Part shown: positions 1-5,590 of the stretch, piece after piece | How positions within the stretch are numbered: position 1 is the stretch's first letter | Layout: every line of letters starts with the position of its first letter | DNA from: Armatimonadota bacterium | GTDB taxonomy: Bacteria; Armatimonadota; UBA10988 | DNA length: 7,732 nt | Reading direction: 5' to 3' | Assembly (NCBI GenBank): GCA_016183835.1 | Contig: JACPDV010000482.1 | Coordinates: forward strand, 1-7,732 | Program-made: the position numbers and the translations under genes | The notes under the pieces: model-generated | Databases searched by the model: none | The model's input: the letters and a program-made list of their open reading frames with translations, nothing else | Told to the model about the DNA's origin: nothing

Positions 1-441
1 GCTCTCCCACGGGTGGCGGCTCCGCCGGTGCCGCACGCCGTGGCGGTCGAGCACCACTGCCTGCTTGCCGGGTGTGCGTGTCGCCGCCAGCCAGACGGTC
101 AGCACCAGCGCGGCGGCGAACAGCCCGGCCAGGACAGCCGGGTTGGCGGAGCGCGGGTCCCAGGCGGCCAGCAGGCCGCCGCCGGCGGGCAGCAGCCAGG
201 GCGAGAGCATCAGCAGCGCGGCGTTGGTGGCGGTAGGCATGTAGCGCACCGGCGGGTCGAAGAACCGCTCGAGCAGCTCGGCGGACGTCTCGAAGCCGGT
301 CACCGGGAGGGTCAGCTCGGGCGCCGGGGCCTCGGCGGCGGGCGGCGATGGCGGCGCCTCCAGCCGCGCTCCGCAGTGGGCGCAGACCGGCAGGGGGATC
401 TCCGGCAACACCTTGCCGCACGCCGGACAGACGCGGCTCAT
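1..441 (-). CDS. Zinc-ribbon membrane protein, N-terminal part (runs off left edge)
   Basis: The frame is open from the ATG at 441 down to base 1, giving 147 visible residues; the C-terminus lies outside the window. Two Cys pairs near the N-terminus (CPAC at residues 5-8 and CAHC at 21-24) form a likely zinc ribbon. A Pro/Ala-rich linker of about 25 residues follows. Two hydrophobic segments come next, around residues 74-90 and 98-118, separated by a short polar turn. After the second helix the chain reads AVVLDRHGVRHRRSRHPWE, which resembles the first strands of bacterial PH-like membrane proteins (inference only). The ATG overlaps the stop of the upstream lipid kinase gene as ATGA, so translation is probably coupled and the two form one operon. 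I do not recognise the family and assign no function. The zinc-ribbon plus helices layout resembles that of the gene at 1490. Confidence 0.7.
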   Translation of the reverse strand, partial: MSRVCPACGKVLPEIPLPVCAHCGARLEAPPSPPAAEAPAPELTLPVTGFETSAELLERFFDPPVRYMPTATNAALLMLSPWLLPAGGGLLAAWDPRSANPAVLAGLFAAALVLTVWLAATRTPGKQAVVLDRHGVRHRRSRHPWES

Positions 442-1325
442 GGCACGGCTACCTCCAGGGCGGCGGGCACCACCTCGATCACCGCCGGCGTGCGCCCCAC
501 CACGTCGCCGTCGGCGGCGATCTCCACCTCGGGCTCCACGGCCACCTCGAGCCGGCGGATGGACTGGTAGCGCGCCAGGCGGTGGTGGATGTGATCGCCC
601 GTGGGCAGCTTGCCCAGGTTGCGCAGCACTTCGAGCTTCGAGCCGTGGCGGATCAGGAGCAGCTCGAGCCGGCCGTCGTCCATCCGCGCGCCGGGCGACA
701 GCCGCATCCGCCCGCCGCCCTCGTACTCGCCGTTCGCCACGCCGAGGAGGATCAGCCGCTCGGACAGCTCGCCCTCGTCCAGGCGCAGCCGGTAGAGCGG
801 GCTGCGCCACGCCGCCAGCGCCCGCAGCGTGCCCACCAGGTAGGCGCGATCTTGCCCGAAGAGGCGCTTCACCGCCACGGTGGTGGCGCGCACCACCGCC
901 GCGCCAAAGCCCACGCCGACGTTGAGTACCGCGTACACCACGGCGGGCCCGCCGTTGCGCTGGAGGTCGACGCGAACGAGGTCGATGCGGGTCCGCCGCT
1001 CGCCCTGTATGGCCGCCAGAGCGGTCTCGATGTCGAGGATGCCCAGGTTGCGGGCAATGTCGTTGCCGGTGCCGAGGGGCAGGATCGCCAAGCGGGGGGG
1101 CAGCCCGGGGTGGGACAGCAGCCCGTTGGCCACTTCGTGCACCGTGCCGTCGCCCCCCGCGGCGATGATGCAGTCGTAGCCCTGGCTGGCGCGCGCCAGC
1201 TCCTCGGCGTGCCCGGCCCGCTCGGCGGTCGCCACGTCGGCCTGGAGCCGCTCACGGCAGGCGGCAAAGCGCTCCGCGCCGCGCGCGCCGCCGGCCACGG
1301 GCGAGCAGATCACCAGGGTGCGCAT
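438..1325 (-). CDS. YegS/diacylglycerol kinase-family lipid kinase
   Basis: A 295-residue protein, the usual length for this family, which phosphorylates diacylglycerol, sphingoid bases or related lipids with ATP at the inner face of the membrane. Visible family marks are the nucleotide-binding GGDGT (residues 57-61, within IIAAGGDGTVHEVANGL), PLGTGND (83-89), the segment VANGEYEGGGRM (196-207) followed by SPGARMDDG (210-218), and the late ADGD (271-274). The start is the ATG at 1325, because MRTLVICSPVAGG lines up with the family N-terminus; an in-frame GTG at 1364 would add 13 unrelated residues. The usual Asn of the first NPxxG motif is Ser here (S8-P9). The stop overlaps the start of the zinc-ribbon membrane gene by 4 nt. 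The lipid substrate cannot be told from sequence. Confidence 0.92.
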   Translation of the reverse strand: MRTLVICSPVAGGARGAERFAACRERLQADVATAERAGHAEELARASQGYDCIIAAGGDGTVHEVANGLLSHPGLPPRLAILPLGTGNDIARNLGILDIETALAAIQGERRTRIDLVRVDLQRNGGPAVVYAVLNVGVGFGAAVVRATTVAVKRLFGQDRAYLVGTLRALAAWRSPLYRLRLDEGELSERLILLGVANGEYEGGGRMRLSPGARMDDGRLELLLIRHGSKLEVLRNLGKLPTGDHIHHRLARYQSIRRLEVAVEPEVEIAADGDVVGRTPAVIEVVPAALEVAVP

Positions 1326-1365
1326 GGCCACCGGATTCGCCGGCCGGAGCGGGTCCCTTCCCACC

Positions 1366-1395
1366 TTGACCCGGAGCCGGTGAGAAGACTACACT
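1366..1395 (+). promoter_or_regulatory. Putative sigma70-type promoter of the zinc-ribbon gene at 1490
   Basis: TTGACC at 1366-1371 (5 of 6 to the -35 consensus) and TACACT at 1390-1395 (4 of 6 to the -10, with the key first, second and last bases) are separated by 18 bp. Transcription would begin near 1402 and leave a leader of about 88 nt before the ATG at 1490. It lies between divergent genes. No equally good promoter was seen for the minus-strand lipid kinase. Confidence 0.5.
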
Positions 1396-1417
1396 CGCCG
1401 CATGGCCTCCGACCGGG

Positions 1418-1458
1418 CCAGCCGCTGTGCGCAGCGGCGCAGGCGGTGGAGCGGCTGG
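1418..1458 (+). promoter_or_regulatory. Leader with two mutually exclusive stem pairings
   Basis: In the presumed leader, GCCGCTG (1421-1427) pairs perfectly with CAGCGGC (1432-1438) across the loop TGCG, a UNCG-type tetraloop, although its closing pair is G-C rather than the favoured C-G. The overlapping segment CCAGCCGCT (1418-1426) also pairs perfectly over 9 bp with AGCGGCTGG (1450-1458). Both stems need the same 5' strand, so they exclude each other. No T-run follows either stem, so this is not a standard terminator. A regulatory role is inference. Confidence 0.35.
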
Positions 1459-1489
1459 GTGTCGACCGGTAGCTTGCGGAGTGACGGCC

Positions 1490-2062
1490 ATGTTGGTTTG
1501 CAGCAAGTGCGGGACGGCGGTGCGGATGGCGGGCCATGCCTGCCCCAAGTGCGGCAACCGCGGGGCGGTGCTCGACCGGGTCTACAAGGGTGCGCCCAGG
1601 GAGTCGGCGGAGTCCCCGGCGACCGTACAGGTGGAGCCCGCTGAGCCGCCGGAGCCGGTCCTGCCGGAAGCCTCAGCCTCGGGCGGCTTGCCCGATGCGC
1701 AGCGGGCCTGGTCGCCGTGGCTGGCGGTGGTGGTGGGGGTCCTGTTCGGTCCCGCGGCGGCGGTGCTGGTGGCCGGTCGCAACCTGGCGCGGTTCCGGCC
1801 GGGGGCGCCCGATCCGTGGCTGGCGATGATCTGCGTGGCGGTCCTGCAGCTCGGGACGGGGCTGCTCGCCGGGTGGATTGCACGTTCGAGCATGGGGTAT
1901 GCGCTGGGCCTGTGGGGAGGCGTCTGGTTGCTGGTGCTGGGCATCACGGTGCGCGGGCAATGGCGTCCCGTGGCAGCGCAGTGGCAGCGCAACGGCAGCT
2001 CCATCCGGGCCGCCACACGCCGGGCGCCGATGCCTTCGGCGCGTTCCTGGCCGCGGCGCTGA
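1490..2062 (+). CDS. Zinc-ribbon membrane protein, frameshifted near its C-terminus
   Basis: As read, this encodes 190 residues from the ATG at 1490, chosen because GGAG at 1478-1481 sits 8 nt upstream and because two CxxC pairs follow at once (CSKC at 4-7 and CPKC at 18-21, a likely zinc ribbon). A Pro/Glu-rich linker spans about residues 40-70. Three hydrophobic segments follow, near 76-96, 110-130 and 136-155. The first includes GVLFGPAAAVLVAGRNLARF, a pattern I associate with small bacterial zinc-ribbon membrane proteins of unknown function. After about residue 163 the frame enters an 11-bp tandem duplication (1970-1991) and ends in an Arg/Pro-rich tail typical of out-of-frame GC-rich DNA. 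Removing one repeat copy gives an uninterrupted 233-residue protein ending at 2202 with a fourth helix. Function unknown. It may be a broken gene, a phase-variable gene or a sequencing or assembly artefact. Confidence 0.7.
   Translation: MLVCSKCGTAVRMAGHACPKCGNRGAVLDRVYKGAPRESAESPATVQVEPAEPPEPVLPEASASGGLPDAQRAWSPWLAVVVGVLFGPAAAVLVAGRNLARFRPGAPDPWLAMICVAVLQLGTGLLAGWIARSSMGYALGLWGGVWLLVLGITVRGQWRPVAAQWQRNGSSIRAATRRAPMPSARSWPRR
1970..1991. repeat. Exact 11-bp tandem duplication causing a frameshift
   Basis: The 11-mer GTGGCAGCGCA occurs twice back to back, at 1970-1980 and 1981-1991, inside the zinc-ribbon gene. Eleven is not a multiple of three, so the second copy shifts the downstream frame by +2. 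That is exactly the change needed to move from the N-terminal frame to the one encoding the last hydrophobic segment. With one copy deleted, the joint reads V-A-A-Q-R-Q-L and continues to the TAG at 2200-2202. Confidence 0.9.
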
Positions 2063-2202
2063 TCGGGCTGGTGCTCTTCTTCGGGACGTTCCGCCTGGCC
2101 GACCGGGTCAGCCACGGCGTGTTGCAGAAGGCGCTGGACACGCTCAAGCCGGCCCCGGCGCCACTGGCCATGCCTGAGATGCAGGGCATGCCGCCGATGT
2201 AG
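1992..2202 (+). pseudogene. Out-of-frame C-terminal part of the zinc-ribbon membrane gene
   Basis: In the frame reached after the duplication, the DNA encodes a short polar stretch, then the hydrophobic segment FGAFLAAALIGLVLFFGTF (about 2035-2091). The amphipathic stretch LADRVSHGVLQKALDTLKP follows, then a Pro/Met-rich end (PAPLAMPEMQGMPPM) before TAG at 2200-2202. This looks like real protein, unlike the Arg-rich tail of the frame above it. It would be the fourth membrane helix and C-terminus of the 233-residue parent protein. Separate translation is conceivable from GTG codons at the repeat, but no good ribosome-binding site was seen. Confidence 0.65.
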
Positions 2203-2232
2203 GCGGGCCGCGAGCGTTCACCCCGCCGCAAC

Positions 2233-2272
2233 TTGGCGCTGGAACTGTGCTCCGGATGATTCTGTCTTAATT
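2233..2272 (+). promoter_or_regulatory. Possible weak promoter region upstream of the small orphan gene
   Basis: The stretch from about 2256 to 2276 is clearly AT-richer than its surroundings (GATGATTCTGTCTTAATT). TTGGCG (2233-2238) is followed 16 bp later by GATGAT (2255-2260), and CTTAAT (2266-2271) is an alternative -10. Neither pair is strong. The base composition is the main argument. Confidence 0.25.
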
Positions 2273-2312
2273 GGATGGGAGAGTCAGGAGACGTGGGCGT
2301 CGGAGACCGGCG

Positions 2313-2663
2313 ATGTGCGAGCGAAGAGATGACTTGGAAGCGCGGATTCTGGAAGACGACGGGCTCGTCGCCGGGCTCTCGCCCGAGGCCGCCGCGGTGG
2401 TGAGAGGCTGGTGCCGGCAGCGTGCTTTTGAGGCGCTGGCGGCCCTCGGTCCGGAGCAGGCGGTGCGGCAGACCGACCGCTCCATCACCACTGCACGCCA
2501 GCTCACCGAGGCCGTGGTCGAGCTGCAGGCCGGCGAATCGCGGCGCTGGGTGCTCTCTCGCCTCAACCGGATCTGCCCGGACGGTGAAGCCGCCCTGCGC
2601 ATCCTCGCCGAGCCGCGGCCCATCGAGGACCGCCTCAGCGACCTGCTCTCCAGGATGTCCTAG
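2313..2663 (+). CDS. Small helical protein of unknown function (116 aa)
   Basis: The ATG at 2313 is preferred because GGAG at 2302-2305 lies 7 nt upstream; an in-frame TTG at 2271 would add an Arg-rich extension. The 116-residue product has no signal peptide or membrane segment and looks almost wholly alpha-helical, rich in Ala, Leu, Arg and Glu, with a single Cys at 34 and another at 88. Short helices seem to run about 5-18, 23-45, 59-73, 76-87 and 91-99, suggesting a small cytoplasmic helical bundle. I do not recognise the family. It stands alone between the broken zinc-ribbon gene and the convergent lyase gene. Its TAG shares the palindrome CTAG (2660-2663) with the stop of the lyase. The reading frame looks genuine because of its balanced composition and good start signal. 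Confidence 0.6.
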   Translation: MCERRDDLEARILEDDGLVAGLSPEAAAVVRGWCRQRAFEALAALGPEQAVRQTDRSITTARQLTEAVVELQAGESRRWVLSRLNRICPDGEAALRILAEPRPIEDRLSDLLSRMS

Positions 2664-4987
2664 CCTCCGGTGGACTGCGCCCCGCCGGTGGTCCAGTCCA
2701 GGGTCACCGACCGGCCGCCCGCCACGAAGCGCCAGCGCTCGCCTTCCATCTCCAGGCTCACCGTCGGCGGAGCTTGCCCCACGGCCGCCCAGCTCAGTGC
2801 CACCGCGTTCCGCCAGGCTGCCCGGCGCGTGGCGACCCGAACGCCCGGCCGGCCGCCGGCCAGCTCCTTGCCCTGTCGGTCGCGCACCGCCAGCGCCGCC
2901 ACCTCCGCGGTCACGCCGTCCGGGGTGAAGTTCGTTACCCGCAGCACGGCCCGCTTGCCGGTGGCGAGGAAGCTCCCGTCCACCTGCGCAGCCGGCGGCT
3001 GCTCGTTGAAGATGCGCAGCTCGAGCTCGTGCGGCCCGTCGGCGGCGATGTCGTCGCAGACGATCAACACGTCGGGCTTGAGGAACAGCAGGTGCCGCAC
3101 GTAGCGCCGCAGCCCGAGATTGGGCGGGTACGCGGCGGTGGCGTCGCCGACCAGGTGGTCGAGTGCTGCCGTGGACGTGATGGCGAGGATCTTCGGCGCG
3201 GCCTTGACCGCCAGCGGCTCGCTGCCTTTGAACCACTGCGCGCCCTCGCCCATCTGCCCCGCACCGTCGACCAGCAGCGTGTTGTGTTGCGCGGTCCACT
3301 TGGCGGCGTAGCCGTCGTCGCGCACCAGCCACTCGCCGCCGCCGAAAAGCACGAAGTGGTTGGCGTCGGGGTGGACGTGGCCACCGCCCGGGTCGTAGCT
3401 GAAGTGGCGCACGCCGTGGTGCCCGATGAACGGCCCGCACTTGAAGACCAGCAGCGACTCGGCGCCGGACCAGTCGCTGCGGCACGAGACAAGGTCCAGG
3501 TCGCGGAACCAGCGCGCGGTGGGCAGGTCCGCGGGCGGGGCTGGGGCGAGCGCCGGGTCGAACCAGAGCAGGTTGAGCCACAGGGCCGAGGCGTCATTGA
3601 CGTCGGCGACGTCGAGCTGCTCGGCCAGCCACTGGGCATGCGGGTCGCGGTACTCGGCGGCCAAGCGGCGAAGGAGGTAGTCGGGGCCGTACCAGTTGCT
3701 GCGCGGGCAGTCGGCGATGTCGACGATGTTGTTGGCGCGGGTCCAGGCGTCGCGCGGGAGGGCCAGGTACTGCCGGTAAGCGGCGGTGTTGCGGAACCAG
3801 GGATGGTCGTACAGCTCCACGCCGAGGAGTGAGCGGGCCAGGTCCATGAACTTGAGCAGGTTCTCCACGCCGTAGCCCCAGTAGCCCACACCCTCGTGTG
3901 AGGCGCCGTCGTCGCCGAGGCTGTCGAGGGTGGTGCGGTACTTGGCGAGCGCGAGGCCAATCCAGGTGAGCGCGTCGTCGTGCTCGTCGAAGAGGGTGAA
4001 GCCGGCGGCGGCGATGCCGGTCAGGTTGACCCACAGGTGGTTCTGGAGGTAGCTGCGGCTCCACCAGGCGCTGCCGGACGCGGCGGCGCCCGCTTGCTTG
4101 CCGACGCGGCGGATCAGGGTCTCGCGGATGGTCTGGAGGGTGGCGGCGTCGAGGTCGTGGTAGCACCAGTCGTAGACCAGGGCGAGGCCGAAGGTCTGGT
4201 GTCCGGTGGCGAGGTCCATGCCGTCGATGGCGCCCAGCCCCCAGGTCTGGTAGCTGCAGCTCGCCAGGGCCCAGGCGCGGGCGGCGTCGAGGTAACTGCG
4301 ATCGCTGGTGAGCAGCCAGGCGAGGGCGAGATAGGGCATGGCGTTGCCCACCTCGCGCTGCCAGAGCTGTTCGTCGCCGCTGTAGCTGTCGCGCTCGCGG
4401 TAGGCCGGCGGCCCGCTCTTGGCGGCGCGGTCACAGTAGGGCTTGAGCCGCTCCCAGAGCACCTTGTGCGTGGTGGCGACGGCTTCGCGCAGCTTCGCCA
4501 CGCGGCTGGCATCGAGGTAGATCCGGGGATGCACGCCGCGCAGCTTCTCGAGCGGCGGCGGGATGGGATCGAGGCGAAAGGGGTTGGTCAGGTGGTCGAT
4601 CTCCACCAGGGTCACGTCGTCGAGGAGCAAGTCGACCGACGCAGCGCCGTCGGTTCCCTTCTCGACGGCCAGGAGGTAGGGCGGCGGCGTGCCGTCGCCG
4701 AGGGCGTCGACGCGCATTCTGGCGGTCAGGCGGTAGAGCTTGCCGGCGGCCAGCGGCACGGTGGGCGAGAGGGCGTAGTTCCAGCCGACGTCGATGGCGC
4801 CGCTGAGGTGCAGCGCGCCGGCGCCCTTGCGTTCACGCTGGGTGACGACCGGCTCGAGCCGGATACTGTCGGCTCGCGGGCGCCAGCCCTGAAGGCCGGT
4901 CTCGAAGTCCCACCGCGGCGCGTCAGTTGCCCGAGCGCCGGTGAGCAGGAGGACGGCGAGGATGGCGAGATGAGCGATGCGCTGCAT
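2660..4987 (-). CDS. Secreted heparinase II/III-family polysaccharide lyase
   Basis: A 775-residue exported enzyme predicted to cleave an acidic (uronic-acid-containing) polysaccharide by beta-elimination. The start is the ATG at 4987, with GGAG 6 nt upstream; an in-frame GTG at 4999 would swallow that site. Residues 1-20 form a Sec signal ending in ARA. A beta-rich, CBM-like segment (about 26-132) begins DFETGLQGW and ends LLLDDVTLVEI. A helical toroid domain (about 150-480) begins near HPRIYL, with DUF4962-like features. It carries QNHLWVN (315-321) and SHEGVGYWGYG (363-373). From about 490 a beta-sandwich domain carries GGGHVHPDANHF (534-545) and FNEQPP (660-665). Likely catalytic residues are N316/H317, Y372 and H537 or H539, matching the Asn-His/Tyr/His set known from heparinase II and PL17 alginate lyases. 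The substrate is undetermined. No sulfatase, transporter or glycosidase adjoins it, so it is not in a utilisation locus within this window. Confidence 0.88.
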   Translation of the reverse strand: MQRIAHLAILAVLLLTGARATDAPRWDFETGLQGWRPRADSIRLEPVVTQRERKGAGALHLSGAIDVGWNYALSPTVPLAAGKLYRLTARMRVDALGDGTPPPYLLAVEKGTDGAASVDLLLDDVTLVEIDHLTNPFRLDPIPPPLEKLRGVHPRIYLDASRVAKLREAVATTHKVLWERLKPYCDRAAKSGPPAYRERDSYSGDEQLWQREVGNAMPYLALAWLLTSDRSYLDAARAWALASCSYQTWGLGAIDGMDLATGHQTFGLALVYDWCYHDLDAATLQTIRETLIRRVGKQAGAAASGSAWWSRSYLQNHLWVNLTGIAAAGFTLFDEHDDALTWIGLALAKYRTTLDSLGDDGASHEGVGYWGYGVENLLKFMDLARSLLGVELYDHPWFRNTAAYRQYLALPRDAWTRANNIVDIADCPRSNWYGPDYLLRRLAAEYRDPHAQWLAEQLDVADVNDASALWLNLLWFDPALAPAPPADLPTARWFRDLDLVSCRSDWSGAESLLVFKCGPFIGHHGVRHFSYDPGGGHVHPDANHFVLFGGGEWLVRDDGYAAKWTAQHNTLLVDGAGQMGEGAQWFKGSEPLAVKAAPKILAITSTAALDHLVGDATAAYPPNLGLRRYVRHLLFLKPDVLIVCDDIAADGPHELELRIFNEQPPAAQVDGSFLATGKRAVLRVTNFTPDGVTAEVAALAVRDRQGKELAGGRPGVRVATRRAAWRNAVALSWAAVGQAPPTVSLEMEGERWRFVAGGRSVTLDWTTGGAQSTGG

Positions 4988-5096
4988 CGGGCACTCCACT
5001 GGACGGCTCGGATCCGGTCTTCCTCTCGGGCGTCCGATTCCCTGCGGCCTGCTCCCCGAGGGCCACTGCGATCACGCCGCTTGTTGGCGATGGGTA

Positions 5097-5119
5097 CCCC
5101 CTCCTTGCCCAGGAGGGGG
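5097..5119 (+). repeat. REP-like palindrome 1
   Basis: CCCCCTCCT (5097-5105) pairs perfectly with AGGAGGGGG (5111-5119) across the loop TGCCC. No T-run follows, so it is not an intrinsic terminator. Confidence 0.7.
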
Positions 5120-5175
5120 CAGGGGGAGGTCCAGTGCAAACCCACGGCGCGGTGGTGGTATGGAGGTCACCCCAG

Positions 5176-5198
5176 CCCTCTCCTTGGCAAGGAGAGGG
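5176..5198 (-). repeat. REP-like palindrome 2
   Basis: CCCTCTCCTTG (5176-5186) and CAAGGAGAGGG (5188-5198) form a perfect 11-bp inverted repeat around a single central G. In RNA the innermost pairs would open to form the loop. It is related to palindrome 1 in the opposite orientation. Confidence 0.75.
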
Positions 5199-5244
5199 GG
5201 CCGGATGGCGAGCAGAGAGCACCGGCGAGGGGCCGCGATCGCGC

Positions 5245-5273
5245 TTGACATCGGGGCTGGCGGGTGGTAGAGT
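5245..5273 (+). promoter_or_regulatory. Strong sigma70-type promoter with extended -10
   Basis: A perfect -35 TTGACA (5245-5250) and TAGAGT (5268-5273, 4 of 6 to the -10 consensus with the key T, A and final T) are separated by the ideal 17 bp. TGG directly precedes the -10, matching the extended -10 TGn motif. Transcription would start near 5280, about 44 nt before the ATG at 5324. It lies about 40 bp downstream of the palindrome pair and drives the small Cys protein, probably reading on into the acetyltransferase gene. Confidence 0.75.
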
Positions 5274-5323
5274 AGCGCTTCCGGTGTCTCTGGGCGGGTG
5301 CCCGAAGGGCCGTGGAGATGGGC

Positions 5324-5512
5324 ATGGCAGGGAAGGTATCGAAGACCAATGTGGCGGCGCGCAAGGAGCAGCGCGACAACGTCAATCGCACGTGCCGCTA
5401 CTGTGGGCAGGAGATCGAGGTCGCTTTGATGGTCGTCGGGCGTGGCAAGACCCGCATGGTCCGTCTCTGCTGCCAGAAGGCGGGCATCGCCCAGGGCGAC
5501 GCGGCTACCTAG
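5324..5512 (+). CDS. Small basic CxxC...CC protein, putative metal-binding (62 aa)
   Basis: The ATG at 5324 is chosen because GGAG (5314-5317) lies 6 nt upstream; the ATG at 5318 and GTG at 5312 sit on or beside that site. The 62-residue product has a basic, helical N-terminus (about 1-22, with K4, K7, R13, K14, R17 and R22). It is followed by TCRYCGQEIEVALMVVGRG (23-41) and ends KTRMVRLCCQKAGIAQGDAAT. C24 and C27 form a zinc-knuckle pair with C49 and C50 as candidate partners, an unusual adjacent pair instead of a second CxxC. I recall short proteins with the same TCRYCGQE block in other environmental bacteria, but know of no assigned function. The strong promoter suggests constant high expression, and the basic N-terminus would suit nucleic-acid or ribosome binding (inference). 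It lies 78 nt upstream of the acetyltransferase gene with no terminator seen between them. Confidence 0.75.
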   Translation: MAGKVSKTNVAARKEQRDNVNRTCRYCGQEIEVALMVVGRGKTRMVRLCCQKAGIAQGDAAT

Positions 5513-5590
5513 AGCCAGCCGTCACGTCGAACTTGCGAGCCCGGTGGCGGCGCCATCGGGTTTCGTGTTTCCAGGGGGTAGGGTGCGGCC

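Larger units (their letters stand above)
5096..5202. repeat. REPIN-like pair of inverted palindromic repeats
   Basis: Two related palindromic units lie in opposite orientation. Unit 1 (5096-5130, read on plus) and unit 2 (about 5163-5202, read on minus) align as CCCCCT(CT)CCTTGCC, then AGG(AG)AGGG, then a G-rich tail ending near a GGTCC- or GACCTCC-like end. Unit 2 has two extra bases on each arm of its stem, a compensatory change that preserves pairing. About 32 bp lie between the units, so the whole can fold into one long hairpin. Similar short palindromes are widespread in intergenic DNA of many GC-rich bacteria (recalled, not searched). It is too small to encode its own mobility. Confidence 0.65.
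4988..5323. other. Gene-free stretch between divergent genes
   Basis: This 336-bp region separates the minus-strand lyase from the plus-strand small Cys protein. It holds a REPIN-like inverted pair of palindromes (5096-5202) and a sigma70-type promoter facing right (5245-5273). From 4988 to 5095 I see no convincing promoter for the lyase, no RNA gene and no coding sequence. Confidence 0.6.

Noticed and set aside
348..1472. 374-codon plus-strand open frame opposite the lipid kinase
   Set aside because: It is the reverse shadow of the kinase gene; the kinase motifs on the other strand are unambiguous.
1982..2035. Programmed -1 ribosomal frameshift in the zinc-ribbon gene
   Set aside because: No X-XXY-YYZ slippery heptamer was seen, and the exact 11-bp duplication accounts for the frame change fully.
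2202..2227. GGCGGG/CCCGCC hairpin just after the zinc-ribbon gene as a terminator
   Set aside because: The stem is only 6 bp with a 14-nt loop and no following T-run.
1944..3581. Long minus-strand open frame of 545 codons
   Set aside because: It is Arg/Ala/Pro/Gly-rich without domains and overlaps the lyase in another frame on the same strand and two plus-strand genes; it is a GC-rich shadow.
2774..3832. Long plus-strand open frame opposite the lyase
   Set aside because: It is low-complexity Val/Ala/Gly-rich sequence antisense to the well-supported lyase, with no recognisable motif.
5097..5198. The palindromes as intrinsic terminators
   Set aside because: Neither stem is followed by a T-run on either strand, and they are related to each other like REP units.
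4923..5222. Minus-strand frame reading PSPCQGEGWG and PSWARRGYP
   Set aside because: These peptide strings are simply translations of the palindromic repeats and are a familiar source of spurious gene calls.
3980..5248. 422-codon plus-strand open frame
   Set aside because: It is antisense to the N-terminal half of the lyase and then runs through the palindromic repeats; composition is that of a shadow frame.
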